Shown piece after piece: positions 32,740 through 44,595 of a DNA stretch of 64,000 nucleotides. A model generated the notes under the pieces. The model was not told where the DNA came from and did no database searches. It saw nothing but the letters and a program-made list of their open reading frames with translations. The position numbers and the translations under genes were made by a program. This stretch comes from Solen grandis (taxonomy: Eukaryota; Mollusca; Bivalvia; Adapedonta; Solenidae). Location: contig CM037781.1 of NCBI GenBank assembly GCA_021229015.1, forward strand, positions 71,874,903-71,938,902. The letters run 5' to 3'. Positions within the stretch are counted from its first letter, which is position 1; each line of letters opens with the position of its first letter.

Positions 32740-33345
32740 AAGGGGCCATGATGGCCCTAGATCGCTCACCAGAGTATAGGGTTACCCAAGGAACATCAGT
32801 CTGTATTAAAACATTTTGAAATCTGGCCAGTAGGTTTGAAGGAGATGATCCCTGCAAGGTTGTATCAAATTCTGTCCAGCAGTTTCAGAGGACATATCGT
32901 TTAAAGATTTCACTATATACATATAAGGCAAATTAGCCCCGCCCCTGGCGGCCATGTTTTTTCATGATCGGAATAATTTTAGCAATCTTGGTAGAGACTT
33001 ACCCAAGGAACATCTGTACCAAAATATTTTGAAATTTGGCCAATAGTTTTGAAGTTTTTCCGTTGCCATGGTAACCAGAGTTCCACATGGATCAAGTTTA
33101 TTTTAGCAACTTTTGTGAAGGTTCACCAAGGATCATCCCTGCCAAATTTAATCAAATTCCGCCCAGTGGTTTCATAGGAAATGTCGTTTAAAGATTTCAC
33201 TATATACATATAAGGCAAATTAACCCCGCCCCTTGCGGCCATGTTTTTTTCCCGATCGGAATTACTTAAGCAATCTTGGTGGAGAGTTACCCAAGGATAA
33301 TCCCTGCCAAATTAAATCAAATTCTGCCCAGCGGTTTCAGAGGAT
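32740..33345 (+). repeat. Dispersed bivalve-type repeat (GGGCCATGATGGCCCT family), partly duplicated
   Basis: Opens with AGGGGCCATGATGGCCCTAG (palindromic core) and ATCGCTCACC. Two internal direct copies, offset 287 bp (32901 and 33188), contain TTTAAAGATTTCACTATATA and AGGCAAATTA(G/A)CCCCGCCCC. The CCGTTGCCATGGTAACCAGA segment is shared with 49715-49735. No coding potential. Confidence 0.75.
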
Positions 33346-35119
33346 TGATTGAAAACATGATACATGATATAGGCCATTAGAGTGAATGATTGAAAAGACA
33401 TAATAGAGTGAATGATTAGGAAAAAACAAAGACAACACGTTCATGAAACCAACTCGTTAATAAGACCAGTTTGGCTCAGTCTTTTAAGTTGTCTCAATAG
33501 CGAAACCTTACTGTAGAAGTGTATTCCTGGAGATAAGGGTTTGACACGACACTTCAATGTTTGCACTGCATGGTCAAGAGCATTCCATTGACATATACTG
33601 CAAGGAAGGATATAATTGGATTACAGAGTCGTTCATCGTGGCCGTGGTGACCGTGATGCATTGTTGTAACCGGATTCATGCGTATCAGGGAGCATATTAG
33701 CGAGATAAGGAAGATGGAGGATATGTGTCATTGAATACGTGAAAGATTAAGCATGATGGCGTTGCTTATTCTTTAAAGTTTCCCAACCGGTTACTGTGTA
33801 CACATGATTTTTAGGTATAATTTTGAAGCACCTGTTCAAGTGACAATACATCACCAGGAGAAAAGACGAGAGATGACGAAACAGAATTCAAGTTAGAATA
33901 TTCAAATACAGGCAACACTGTGTGGAATGTATCCCATCTTACAAGGGGGTACAATATCGGATTTAACGCACAAATTGAGATAGAAACAGTGTTTCTAGAA
34001 ACCGTCATGAGACAGTTGTCTGGTAACATTAAGAAAGTCATCATTGACGATGTATAATCGTGCTACTTATAAAGTTTTTCATTAGCAGCGAGTGTGAAAT
34101 CACTTGAAACCAAATCTTAGAAGCACAGATACTTGCAAGCTGGTGTTAATAAACAGAAGTGGTCTCTGCCCTAGGGTTAAAGTTCAAATTTTGGGAGATT
34201 TTATCATTCGATGACATGTATTTAAAAGTGATGACCTTACGAGGGAAAAGGAGAATCCCTTTCTTCTTTGAGAAGTGAGAGCAAACGAATAAAAGTGGCA
34301 GTTAAACGGTTACACTTCCTGTAGTTGTATGAGTGTCTCGGTATTTCTCGACAACGGATTTTAGTTACAATGAAATTTCTAGCAGCCATTTTGTATCTTG
34401 TTTCTTAACAGTTATAGCGATGGAGGCGATGCCAAATGAAAAAAATGACATTTTCACTGAAATAATGGTATTGACTTGTTCACAACTCGCTGGTGGAACT
34501 ATACAGGCTAAACAGAAACTTTCAGCAAGAAGTCTTAACAATGACATTTGTTGACAACAATGAAAAAGGTTTACCCGTACATGTTTCTTTAATCTCTTGC
34601 CTTATATTTCCGGTGGACAACATGTCATTGTAAGAGGAAGAACATACATTTTTTAAGATTAATATTTTTTTATTTATTTTGAAATCACCGTATCGGCAAC
34701 TTTCAGCATTTATCATTTTCAAGTAATAGTATGAGTTAGCATTGTGTATTTTTGTATGCTAAGGTTAAGTATTTTGTAGAGTCGATGCAGTTTAATCTAA
34801 GTGGTGTGAAGTTTATTTCAAATCGAAATCGACCGCCCAACCCCCCCAAAAAAAGAAGAAATACGTTTTCAAAATTGAATTACATCCGAAAGTGATAACT
34901 ACTGTTTTTACACTAATTAATAGTTAACACATGTAATGTGATATTATGTAACTGGTTTTCGAACTGAATCAAAAATATCATTAAAGTATGTATATTATTC
35001 TAATACAAGGATAAAATTTTAACAATTTAGTTTATTGTTTACATTTTATATACATATATAATATATGTTTCTGTAAAAAAATATGAGTCTCTATTTTTTA
35101 TATAATATTTCATGAAACA
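33346..35119. other. Non-coding part of block 3
   Basis: 33785-34320 is the counterpart of block 1 13330-13790 (ATGAGACAGTTG and GATGTATAATCGTG.TACTTATAA shared). 34380-35110 matches 23740-24440 weakly. No gene seen; opposing 60-73-codon frames near 34350 overlap each other and are not conserved. Confidence 0.45.
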
Positions 35120-35400
35120 AGGCATCGAGGACATAAGAGCGGAAGGTCGTGGGTTCGACCCCGAATAGTGACTTGCCAAAGTCGTTAAAAATGTTACTGG
35201 TAGCTTCTTGCTTGGCACTCAGCATATTTAAGGGTAGTTCTAGGAATCGCTGGCTAGGTGTCAGAATAATGTGATTGGATGTTGTATTGTGCCTTAAGTG
35301 TATTACAGTGTGGCAGCACTTTATCCTCTCAAGAATACATATTCTCCAAGTTATTTAAATGCAGTCGGTGGGACGTTAAACCATACTACAAACTAACACA
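35120..35400 (+). mobile_element. SINE family A, block 3 copy
   Basis: AGGTCGTGGGTTCGACCCCG (B box), AAGTCGTTAAAAATGTTACT, GGTAGTTCTAGGAATCGCTG and a GTCGGTGGGACGTTAAACCA tail. The head is 5'-shortened. It shares its insertion site with 24450-24775. Confidence 0.8.
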
Positions 35401-35440
35401 ACCGAACCTAAAGCCCCTAAAGCTTGTGTCCAACTTTTTT

Positions 35441-35720
35441 GTTTGGTTTAATGTTCAACCGATAGTTTTCTCCTCGTCTACACGATATAATTCTGTCTTT
35501 CTTCAACACCGTAGACAAGTTGTATGATTCCACACGTAATCACATTATCCAGTCACTCTGGTAACTAGCCTTGAATAACCATTATGTGCCGAACGCTAAA
35601 TAAAAAAGAGATATACACGCACCAGTGTCATGATATTTATATATGTCGCGGCCGGGGATCAAATCCATGACTACCCAGTTACACGGTAGATGCACAAACC
35701 ACTCATCGACCGGTACCAGT
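35441..35720 (-). mobile_element. SINE family A, minus strand, tail-to-tail with previous copy
   Basis: The reverse complement shows GGATTTGATCCCCGGCCGCG (degenerate B box), the CGTGTAATCACATTATCC-side body and a tail with TAATGTTCAACCGATAG on the plus strand near 35455. The pair at 35120-35720 is an inverted repeat with a loop of about 40 bp. Confidence 0.65.
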
Positions 35721-35879
35721 CCTGTTTTAGGCATAATTTTAAAATAAATCTCATCATTCTAATTTAAGATTGTAATGCAGTGCAAAATCTTGTCATTAAT
35801 AATCATTAGAAAGAAAAATATTTTTGAAGAACTACAAGAAGAACTGTAAGAGCGAAATGTACAAAAATATGGTATCATA

Positions 35880-36060
35880 ATACATGAGCTTAAGAGTTCA
35901 GACCAATCTTTATATTCTGCAGAACTTCATTCCAGAGTATTCACACCGTAATTCACTTCAAATGGATCCATTAGCGAGACAATCCGAGTGCCTTGAGAGT
36001 GTAAGAGGAAATGATTTTGTATTTAAATAAAAAATACCCTGGCTAAACAATGCTGTGTTG
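35880..36060 (+). repeat. Dispersed duplicate, pairs with 48885-49065
   Basis: ATATTCTGCAGAACTTCATT, CACTT...GGATCCATTAGCGAGACAATC and TGGAAATAC recur at 48885-49065 with about 25-30 percent divergence, same strand. Not part of the block 1-3 alignment I could see. Confidence 0.5.
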
Positions 36061-36283
36061 GAAATACTTTGGCATTCATCGTTACTTCTTGATTTTAAAT
36101 TCAGACAAATAAGATATAAAATGTTGGATATCTTCTGCTTTATTTGAGTTTGTTTTTTTAAGTATTATGAATAATTTATATCAGGTTATCTGATTATTAT
36201 TTTCGTACACCATTTAGATTCTATTCAGCCAATAACATGGTGTAAGTGTATCCATACAATAAGTATGCTCATTTTAAGATGAG

Positions 36284-36440
36284 TGATTGGCCCGGTGTTA
36301 GGACGTGACTTGCCACATTGTCTACGGCGTGATACTGTAGTGGCAGCACTTTATGTGTCTCAGGTACACATTGTCTCCAAAAATGCCAAAATGACTGAAT
36401 TACCGTCCATGGGACGTAAAACACAACAAAACAAAATAAA
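36284..36440 (+). mobile_element. SINE family A, 5'-truncated
   Basis: Starts inside the body (TTGGCCCGGTGTTAGGACGT), continues ACATTGTCTACGGCGTGATA and GTGTCTCAGGTACACATTGT, and ends GGGACGTAAAACACAACAAAAC. Confidence 0.75.
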
Positions 36441-36532
36441 ATAGATTAATAACTCATCATACCATATAATTAATGTACTCGGGTTTGATTTGGATATTTC
36501 TTTAAATGCTATATACAAATTTAGTTATTTAC

Positions 36533-36891
36533 GAAGGTGAACAATATCAACCAAGCTGGTCCTTTAAATGTAGGTGAATCAATGTTGATCTTTGACGTAG
36601 TTTCACCGGGTGAACGAAAAGAGGATACCATTTTAAAAATGAGAAATGGTATCGTTTCCAAAGATCACTTCTGCATATTTATTCCAGACTGCACATTTAA
36701 CATCGATTAGTGTTCATATCTAATGTACAATTGAGACACATGATAATTTCCTTCAATAGTAAATACTGACTTTACAGTGAACAATAACTTTGGATGTAAA
36801 GAGAAGCATTGTATAGGACTTATCATTTTCTAATTCAGACAAATTTAACAACTGCCTATCTGAAATATACTCTCGAAGTTTGTTCACCTTC
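36533..36891. mobile_element. Candidate MITE with 12-bp terminal inverted repeats
   Basis: Perfect ends GAAGGTGAACAA (36533-36544) and TTGTTCACCTTC (36880-36891). Flanks TTATTTAC and TTTTATTAC could be a decayed 8-bp target duplication. Inside lies a perfect 10-bp hairpin, GATACCATTT/AAATGGTATC (36624-36653). The segment ATTCAGACAAATTTAACAAC...CTGAAATATACT recurs near 37620-37672. No protein. Confidence 0.5.
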
Positions 36892-37109
36892 TTTTATTAC
36901 TTTAGCATGACAACCTATTATTACGCTCCGTTCTTGGGGAGATATCTTATATGTTTCTTTGATTATTCTATTATTTTCTATCTCCAGCCTTGCTTCACTT
37001 GATTCCTATCTAGACAATACTGACTACAATTTACGCGAATGGCTCGCAGTGTTGTGATTTGTGTTGCCTCTTCAGACAGAGAAATATGAAATAATTCCTG
37101 AAGTTTGAC

Positions 37110-37427
37110 TTGTATCTTAAAATACATAAAAAATCAAAAATGCTTTCATTACCAGAAATAAAATCAGTTCGTGACAGATCTGCCGTCAGAAATTTCAGAA
37201 TGTTTTTTATTAATATTAAATTATGTCCTCTGTATTGTCCGAAAGCCGAAGAAAAAAATCCTTGTCTTCTTAAAACAAGACTTTATCTCGGAATATGTCG
37301 TACTATGACAAATTTATCTGGGTATTACGAGATTACCAAAATTGTAAGACACAGAATTGTGGTAAAGATAATGAGGAACTACTTCCTTATAGGACATAAG
37401 TTCAATCTGAATAGTTTCGGAACCTAA
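37110..37427 (+). other. Unassigned 105-codon open frame
   Basis: Basic, low-complexity-free frame with no recognised domain, signal peptide or splice context. Chance frames of this size are expected in 64 kb. Kept only because it is among the longer frames not explained by a repeat. Confidence 0.12.
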
Positions 37428-37549
37428 AACCAAAACAAAAATATAGAACTTTATGTATGCGTTGAATTATTTTATTGAATTATATTCTTTTCGTTTCAAA
37501 ATACTCGTAGTTGTGCATTAAACAACCTTTATTTAAAAAATGTGTGTTT

Positions 37550-37790
37550 AACGCCCTACGAAAACATATCTCATGATAACGAAGAATAGTTCCTTATATC
37601 GAGATAGTTATCATTTTTTAATTCAGATTGATATAACAAAATTGATTTAGAAACTGCCATTCTGAAATATACTATAGTTATCATTACGAGATATTGTCTT
37701 GTAATAAGTAATACCGAGATAACTATCTCGTAACAATGAGATAACCATTCGTTATTTCGAGAAAATATTTGTTTTACTTGTAATTGGCAC
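37550..37790. repeat. Inverted-repeat-rich segment with GAGATAACTATCTCG words
   Basis: Several copies of GAGATA(A/G)(C/T)TATCTCG and AATGAGATAAC in both orientations (37596, 37686, 37715-37760), able to form hairpins. A similar GTTATCTCG repeat family is widespread in bivalves. The piece 37609-37672 is shared with the MITE at 36533. Confidence 0.45.
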
Positions 37791-37924
37791 TATTCGACAT
37801 TCTTTATATAATCAATGTCCCTGGCGAAGAAAAACGTTGAATGCTAATTTCAAATATCGTTATCCTAATACTCACATATAAAAACATAAAACTGCACATT
37901 CCAAAAGAGACTCCTAAAGGTTGC

Positions 37925-38215
37925 ATTTAACAGAAAATATCCATCCGGTGTCTCTGAGAATATCGATTCTCTCGAGTTTGGCTAAATAACTTTTAGCATG
38001 AGAGCTTATGAAAACATGCAAGTCAATAAAAAAAGAAGTTGCCTGTGAAATCCTGACTGAGAATGGTTATACGGACTTCTCGCTGGCAGTAATTACGAGC
38101 TGGGTACAAAATTATTTCAATTTTGAATTGCTCTTGTCCTCCCTTGTCACAAAAGAGATGGGTGGTATTTAAACCCAGACGTTTTGCACGTGTTTAAGGC
38201 TGTGTTTTCTTCCCC
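37925..38215 (+). repeat. Dispersed duplicate, pairs with 50105-50385
   Basis: CTGAGAATATCGATTC, AAAACATGCAA...AAA and TAATTACG.....GTA.....AATTATTTCA occur in the same order at 50105-50385. Divergence is high. With 35880/48885 the spacing is about 13.0 and 12.2 kb, suggesting a second diverged block pair. Confidence 0.4.
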
Positions 38216-41200
38216 ATTTCTGCTACGTCATCAATTTATGTACTCGCAATTCGTTTACGGAGTCATACGGAGGGTTAATTGAAAACGTCAGAAAATTGAC
38301 GAAAGTATACAGAATATTGAAATCAGGTATTTTTCTAAACAAATAAATGGTTTTGAATTTTGAATTCTTTCTTATCTATGAATTGTAGTAATGTTTTCGT
38401 CAACGACTATGTACAGATAGCATCAATTAACAAATCTATAACAAATTGTGCCTTTCTGTCCAAAGAATATACACTGATTTTGGAATAAGAATGAATCTTT
38501 AAAAAAGGAAAATAATGCAGATGCACAATGTTTTCCTGAAATGAAAATATAGTCTTGTTACTGGATAAATGGTAATATAAAGAGCCTCTATAATTTGGAA
38601 CTATGTAGATTTATATTTATCAATTAAATAACATGTTATTATAATTGTAAATGTATTTCTTTCACGTCGCTTAGTTTACTTAGTATGTCCAAAGTGTCGG
38701 AACTGATAACAGAGAAAATACATTAAGTTCGCGATGAATTTAGGTGCAATAAAAAGGTTACTTGTTTTCATTAACCCGACCGACCATATTTTTTGTACAG
38801 ACTCTAGACATTTTTTTCTAGCATTCGGTTAATCACGGTTGCCAAAACCCTGTTTTCGTCAAATCTTCTTAAAAATTAAGCAAAAATGAAAACAAGTTTG
38901 CCGACCTACTGACCCTGTTTTTTCGGAAAACAAACAATTTAACATTTTTGCCTCTTGGAATTTTGTCGGGGGACTACGACTACATTTTAAGACACATGCT
39001 GAAAGTCATCATATAACGATGACTCCTTTTAGTCTCATTATGCTTCCAAAAATCGGTGTATATCCTTCGGACAGTACAGCAAAGTGTGTGCTGCAGATTT
39101 GTTATGAGATGCAATCTGTGCATACTCGTTGACGACAACGATACTACAATGCATAAATAAGAAAGAACCTTTTACTAAACATCATTCAATTGTTTATAAA
39201 AATAACTAATTTGCATATTCCACAAATCCTCGTCAGTTTTCCATAGACATTCCGTATGTCTCCGTTAACGAATCATGAGTGCATAAATTGATGAGGTAGC
39301 AGATAAACAAATTGTGATTCGTCGACGGTTTTCCAAATTAAAATTATTTCTGATTACAGACTGTCTTCGGGAATACTCGCCAATGCAAATTATAAACAAT
39401 GAGAGTATTATGACATCCATTCAAAATATTAAATTACGTAATTTGATCAACATTTTTGATTCGTTTAACTGTTATTTTACAGAAGATATTTTCACATTAT
39501 GTACCATTGGTGTTAGTGTACAAAATGTCAATGTTATTTCAGATTTTCATTTTTAAGAAAATCGAACCAAATATTATAGGCCTTTAAATCTTCTAATTAA
39601 TAATAATAATAAAACAATTTGCCATTCGTAAATATTCTCTAAATGTGATTTTCAAATATCTACAAGCGAAGGCAAAAATGTAAAATATTGCACAATATGT
39701 TCAATAATGAACAGAAACATAATATTTGCTAAAATATATTGATTTGTTTTCGGACGGTGAAATATAAAATAGTTAGCTTGACTTCACCTACTCATGGCAG
39801 AAGATTGTTTTCTTTCATAACGAATGCATACAAAAATGAATATCTCATTTTGGCAATAAGTCAATATTAAATTGAAATGAATAATTCATTCAGATTGTTC
39901 CACACTATCCGTGACGCGAGTTGGAATATAGGACTTAGACTTGTGAAGCACTCACCGCAGATCATTCTTTTTAATAACATTTGAGGAACCATATTATCGA
40001 CATGTTCGTACCCCATTGCCTACACAGAAAGCAATTTCTTATTATTTCAGATTTTACACATTAGGATACTTTTTAGTCCTGATCGCCCGTCATCAAATAG
40101 GATATATATATTTTTTATTTTCTTCAATAAATCAGTTTTCGCAATTTTGTTTACACAGATATGGGTACATAAATAGTTTTAATTTCATTTACTCTTTTGA
40201 AATGTTCTTAAGCAAAATTAAAAGTTCCTGCTCTCATCGTAGTTGATTGTAACTGTTAATTTCAATCATAACTAACAAGATGTGTATCTATCGTGCCATA
40301 TTTAATTAAAGTCCTTATTTAGCAAGCGGGCTTTTGAAGTGTTTTCATCATGTTAAATAAACAGAGATCCCTTATTATTAGGTTTTGATGATGCAGTGAA
40401 GATTTATAATTTCATAACAAATTTTGAAAAGATAAACTGCTAATCTATAGGAATAATTCAAAAGATTTTATTTCGATTTCTGACGTTATTGACAAAAAAT
40501 AGAAATAACGTGTTTGCGATGTGATCTCCGAGCGCATTAGACGCAAACAGCTGTTATAAAGTCAGCTTGTGATAAGGTACCAGTCTATGTGTTGTTTGTT
40601 TGTTTTTGTTGTTGTTGTAATTTTTTTTTAGATTATCCGGTTCCTTCTTTTAATGAAGACAATTGTAAAAGAAATCAGGTTTTTATATTATACTCTTTAG
40701 ATTTATTGGTATTGAAATAATTCTTTATAACCTTTTTACATTCACATAGCAGATTAACTGTTTATTTCAGTTTTGTCTGCAGATGGAAATTATTAAAAAG
40801 TTGAGTTTTGTTGAATTATTTCCCCTTATTTGAACCATACGGAAAGATAGAAATCTTTCACATATATACTTCTTTGAGAAGGAGAAGAATTGTCAGTCAG
40901 TCTAAGCTATCTCACGATACTACCTTGTAATCTGACGCAGGTTTTGTTGCGTTTTCTGCTGGATTCAAAGATCTGAAGTAGAAGTAGCGGAAGACATACG
41001 ATAAGTTTGATATTTAGTTGCTATTGTTACAATAGCATGCAAAAAGCATTGCGCTATCTGGTATGGTGTATTAATAGGCCCGAAGCTTAGAATATATTCA
41101 TATTTTTATTCATTTTTTTTTTATTTAAGTTGGAAACATAGTCAAAAGTAAGGGTAGATGTAACGAATTTGGGTATTTGGGATAATTTTGTATTTAGTAT

Positions 41201-41259
41201 TAGGCTGGGAATTATATTTGATTATATTTCGAAAAGAAAAGACTAGACTATTTGAGTTT
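38216..41259. other. Non-coding AT-rich stretch
   Basis: No gene seen. 38740-38990 contains CATTAACCCGACCGACCATA and GACCTACTGACCCTGTTTTTTC, reminiscent of a repeat found in many invertebrates (weak). 39960-40130 (TTGCCTACACAGAAAGCAAT) resembles 44875-44905 (TTGCCTACACAGAAAGCCAT) with weaker similarity on both sides, so the two may be duplicates. Confidence 0.4.
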
Positions 41260-41462
41260 GCCGTCACTTCGACAGTATTTCAGTCATATAGCGACGTCCA
41301 GATAATTACAGGTGGAGAAAGATTCCGAATGCACGGAGGCATCCGGATAGAACCACCTACCTACCGCAAGCCAGCTGGAAAGCTCCCTCACATGAAAATC
41401 CGAATGACCCTGCCGGTTTTCGAACCAACACAGTGAGGGGCTGAGTGAGCAAGAACAGTCAT
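41260..41462 (-). mobile_element. SINE family B, minus strand
   Basis: The plus-strand text reads GCCGTCACTTCGACAGTATT, TCAGTCATATAGCGACGTCC, AATTACAGGTGGAGAAAGAT, GCAAGCCAGCTGGAAAGCTC and the degenerate B box TTTTCGAACCAA. The A-box end of the head is missing. Confidence 0.85.
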
Positions 41463-43529
41463 ACTGAAAATTTAGTTTCATATATATCATTATTCAGCAC
41501 CTTCGGACACGATAAAATTCAAACACTATCCCTAAATTAGTTTTCAATACATTTATCTCCCCTGATTGAACATTCAGTTCTTTGAGTGAGATCTTCATTG
41601 CTCAGAACAGGATATCGAAGGCCTAATTCATTTTCTGGACGTGTGTCCCAGGGTTATTTGAGAGACCGTGTTTCTATAGAAGTTTCAGCATGCCGGTCTG
41701 AACTAAGGTTGTTATTGGACCTTTGGATTTGCTGTAGGTCAATGTGTTTTACATTGCTGTAGAGTACCGCGATCAAGTGATCATATCTATAGTTTGGATC
41801 ATGTTTGACTTCAGTTGTGTAGCCCGCAAAGTTGATGTTTTAGCTCAGTTTTAAGCCAAGCCTTTTCTGTCAGGTATTGCGTTGGGTTATGGTTATCTCT
41901 TGGTGAGATATGTTAGGAACTCATTGCTGTTAGAACCTCGTCAGATATATTTTTTTTGATTACACTGAGTTTCAAACATGTTAAACCGTTTGCTATAATA
42001 ACAGGATATCGGAGGCATAATTCATTTTAAGTCAAACAGTTACTCTGTACATAGTTCCCGTTATTCTGTTTTGTAGTTTTGCTATTTAAATGGACAAGGT
42101 TTGAGGCGAGATTTCGCGCCATCAAGCAAAAAACTTGAAGGACACTAAAAAAATCAAAATCTAGTGGCGAATTATCGCAGGAAGTTGGTTTGTCATGTTT
42201 GCCGTTTCACCCCACGGCATCCACGGAAAAGTGCAAGCACATTCTGACCATGAATTATACATCACACAGCCACCTGTGGCTTTCATTTTCATTTTAATGA
42301 AATTTATTCGATTTTCAGTTGATGTAGGTATCAATGTAATTAATTCATTTTTGCGCCATTATGGTCAAGTTATAAAATACTTCTCATAGCAGCTTAGAAC
42401 TTTGTGTACGATGTTATGTTAAGTCAGATGTTTTCAAACAAATACGTAAAATTAAATAATATTCAATTGTTTTGATTATCAAATGCAATGTGTTGGTAAA
42501 GAAAGAATTGTTGACCCAAAATACATGGCTTTGCAAGGAATTAACTAAAATAAAGGTTATTTGACAATTTAAACCTAAGATAGGTATACATTGTATATTG
42601 TCTTACGTTCAATATATGTAAAAGGTCAATTTGGCAAAGTAATTTGTTTTCTTGGCTAAAGTTATGGACATCAAAGGAACAACATAAAACAAGAGTAGAA
42701 TTGTAGTGCAGACATACTAAAAAAAAGGGGGGGGGGCAAAAACAGATGCAGTTTTATATGAACATTTGATTAAGATGTAATAATATGTTTGTTATACATT
42801 TTAAAGCATTTAATACGAGTATACTTCTTTTATTGCATATTCTAACAAGTTTATAGCTACGTTTCCGTTATTGTATTCAAGGTTGGATCAATCACTTACA
42901 CTTTGGGCGACCTTGAAATTACCTTGCCACGTGCGGACAAAGGCAGTGAATTAACCGTGGGGTAATACATACTGGAATTATTTTACAGACTTCTGAGGTA
43001 AGACCCTATTAGAAAATAGAAATTGTTAAGATCTTTAAACATACTTGAATTCCTTACGAAAATGCACATAATGCTTCCACGACTAGGATTATCGGTATAC
43101 GATGGCTGAATATCATCATATTACGCAATGTCAGCAAAACTGTTTGAAGCAGTTACATTTCTATCTAATAGTATATCTTTCATAATTAACAAAAAAGAAA
43201 CATGTGTTTACCGTAGGGATATAAAGGAGTGTCCTACTTTCGTTTTTTAAGGAGATCGGGACAACGTTATATACGAGTAATAATCGAAACTTAGTGCTCT
43301 CTACTACTAATATGAACACGTGGACCACACAGACACGGGTTTCATGCGCTGTATGTAACTTTTCATTGTACATGTATAAGGTTATGTTATTTACGCTGGA
43401 TTACGCAATGGCGGAAATATGGAAAACAATTTCGAAGGAAAGCAAAGGGCGTATTGTAAAGCCTTTCTCGGCTTTGTGGCACCTGAAATTTTAAGGAATG
43501 TTATGAAGTATATAAGGGTAGTGCTTTTT
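41463..43529. other. Non-coding AT-rich stretch
   Basis: No gene or known repeat recognised. A G run lies at 42727-42737. Short opposing frames at 43161-43576 overlap each other and show no domain. Confidence 0.4.
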
Positions 43530-44595
43530 TCTTTGGACATGTGTGCGTTTGTTTTAAACTGGGAGAATTTACACAAATGATGAGACTCGGCCTGGCCGGC
43601 CGTTGTCGGTGGCGGCAGACAAACGAAGGCAGCTTGTGATTAATATGCGAGAAACATGGTGGGAGAGATAAGAGATGTGTATAGGATTAATTTGTCGGCA
43701 GTATTCCATATATAAAATAATGTTAAAGCTACAGAAAGTGTTGTACGGGCCGGTTGGGTAACACAGAAATCATGTGTGACGAAGTAAAAATGAGGAATGA
43801 CAGCAGAATGCCCGTAGAGCTCGATCAATGTATGCCCTATTTATTTATATTGCCATGGCATTATTGCCAGACTTCTTGTCCATAAGCCCACTGGTATCAA
43901 AGGAATATTTTAAAAGAAATTCGGTTCTCTCTGTCGTCGTTTAGCACTATGTTACAGTCCGACCTTTCACTGGGGTACGAGGAATCAGATTCTTAATATG
44001 ACAATGCATCACTGGTTCTGAAATACCCGAGGCACACTAAAATCGAAACTTTATCAAGTTCTCCCTAGAGCCCGGACCTACCTCCATATAAGTTTTGGTT
44101 GAATCTGTATATCAAAACTATCTCTTTGGAGATGGGTGCCTTTGTTTTAAACTGGCTGTACTGACGCAAACGATAAGCCTAGGCCTAACCGTCCGTTGTC
44201 GGCGGCTTCAGGAAAAGAAGGCAGTTTTTGATTAAGATGCCAGAAACATGGTGGGGGATTTATGTGGGATTAATCAGTCGATAGTATTTCATATATAAAC
44301 TAATGTAAAAGCTAAAGAAAGTATGTGCTCGATGGATTGTTGCCAGGGTTCTTGTCACTGAGCCCACTTGTGTCAAAGGAATATCTTACAGACACTCATT
44401 GTTTTCTGTCGCCATTTAGCATTATGTTACAGTCCGACCTTTCACTGGGGTACGAGGAATCAAATTCTCAATATGACAATGCATTACTGGTTCTGAAATA
44501 CCAGAGGGACACTAAAATCGAAACTTTATCACGTCCTCCATAGAGCTCAGAACTAGCTCCCTGTAAGTTTGAATGAATCTGTATATAAAAAATTC
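43530..44595 (+). repeat. Local tandem duplication, two units
   Basis: Unit 1 (about 43530-44100) and unit 2 (about 44118-44595) align throughout. GTTTTAAACT is at 43551 and 44144, and GACCTTTCACTGGGGTACGA is at 43961 and 44436. The offset falls from 593 to 475 bp because unit 1 has about 118 bp extra (43740-43860). AAACATGGTGGG, TTACAGTCCGACC and AAAATCGAAACTTTATCA are shared. Identity in the right half is clearly higher than in blocks 1-3, so this duplication is younger. Frame 44325-44543 lies in unit 2; unit 1 breaks it with a TAA, so it is not taken as a gene. Confidence 0.85.

Larger units (their letters stand above)
26100..35400. repeat. Segmental duplication block 3
   Basis: Direct, diverged copy of blocks 1 and 2: 26120-26620 matches 17190-17560; 26970-27020 matches 6180-6240 and 20170-20220; 27290-28030 matches 6450-7210 and 20290-21620; 28390-29110 matches 11300-11975 and 22205-23065; 33785-34320 matches 13330-13790; 34380-34560 matches 23740-23880; 34740-35400 matches 24060-24775. 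A 4.2-kb insertion (about 29570-33780, Tigger plus nested repeats) separates the pieces corresponding to 13.3 kb. Confidence 0.7.

Noticed and set aside
33440..33525. Possible Tigger terminal repeat (GAAACCAACTCGTTAATAAG)
   Set aside because: Resembles a pogo-type end, but is in the wrong orientation for a 3' terminus and no matching 5' partner was found near 29.6-30.2 kb.
37596..37760. CRISPR-like spaced repeats
   Set aside because: Spacing is irregular, orientation alternates, and the genome is eukaryotic; these are hairpin-rich repeat remnants.
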